Assembly: GCA_019914995.1 (NCBI GenBank)
Contig: CM034129.1
Span: 8,115,725-8,179,724 of the forward strand
Direction: 5' to 3'
Length of the DNA stretch: 64,000 nt
From: Acanthochlamys bracteata
Taxonomy: Eukaryota; Streptophyta; Magnoliopsida; Pandanales; Velloziaceae
In this document: piece by piece, positions 63,869-64,000 of the stretch
Layout of the letters: each line of letters opens with the position of its first letter
Position numbering within the stretch: position 1 is the stretch's first letter
Translations under genes and position numbers: made by a program
Notes under the pieces: generated by a model
What the model saw: only the letters and a program-made list of their open reading frames with translations
What the model was told of the DNA's origin: nothing
The model's database searches: none

Positions 63869-64000
63869 GTTAAAAGACAAAATAAATTTGAAGTTCATGA
63901 GTAGTCATATACACTACCACCTTATTCTTTTTATTTATTTATTTTATATATAGAAAATAAATACGTAACTATTCAATCCAAAGCTAAATGGTTGAATTGC

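Overview
The window is nuclear DNA from a flowering plant. It is AT-rich, its genes carry GT-AG introns, and it holds plant-specific families (a SOBIR1-type receptor kinase, a sieve-element occlusion protein and a MYC2-type bHLH remnant), a Ty1/copia retrotransposon and many small inverted-repeat transposons. I cannot name the species. All gene calls come from reading translations and splice sites by eye and from remembered family features; no search was run.

Layout. 1-6.3 kb is AT-rich intergenic DNA full of hAT-like and other MITE remnants. 6.32-16.24 kb (+) is a five-exon gene for the histone-fold protein CENP-X/MHF2 (99 aa). Its 8.1-kb third intron holds a series of near-palindromic elements separated by (TA)n tracts (11.4-14.6 kb). 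16.2-23.1 kb is gene-poor, with a degenerate ~50-bp minisatellite at 19.4-20.5 kb. 23.1-24.4 kb (+) is a broken SOBIR1-like kinase. 25.6-27.5 kb (-) is its intact tail-to-tail relative: a 462-aa receptor-like kinase with signal peptide, membrane span and complete kinase, but no LRR ectodomain. 29.1-29.7 kb is a decayed MYC2-like bHLH fragment. 32.7-37.2 kb is a decayed Ty1/copia element on the minus strand, with both LTRs.

39.6-46.9 kb (+) is a sieve-element occlusion (SEO) gene whose six exons would give 709 aa. It carries two lesions: one extra T in exon 1, and a 2,876-bp CACTA-type transposon in exon 6. The transposon is flanked by the 3-bp duplication ACT, and joining across it restores the reading frame exactly. 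It carries a fragment of what looks like a host TCP11-like gene. 46.9-53.0 kb is intergenic. 52.98-60.89 kb (+) is a four-exon protein-L-isoaspartate O-methyltransferase gene (292 aa) with a 5.8-kb first intron. The window ends with more MITEs, including a clean hAT element with an 8-bp target duplication at 63.3-63.9 kb.

The genes do not form an operon-like system. The main points of interest are the LRR-less SOBIR1-like kinase that keeps a GxxxG membrane motif, the gene-carrying CACTA element that splits the SEO gene, and the foldback series inside the CENP-X intron.
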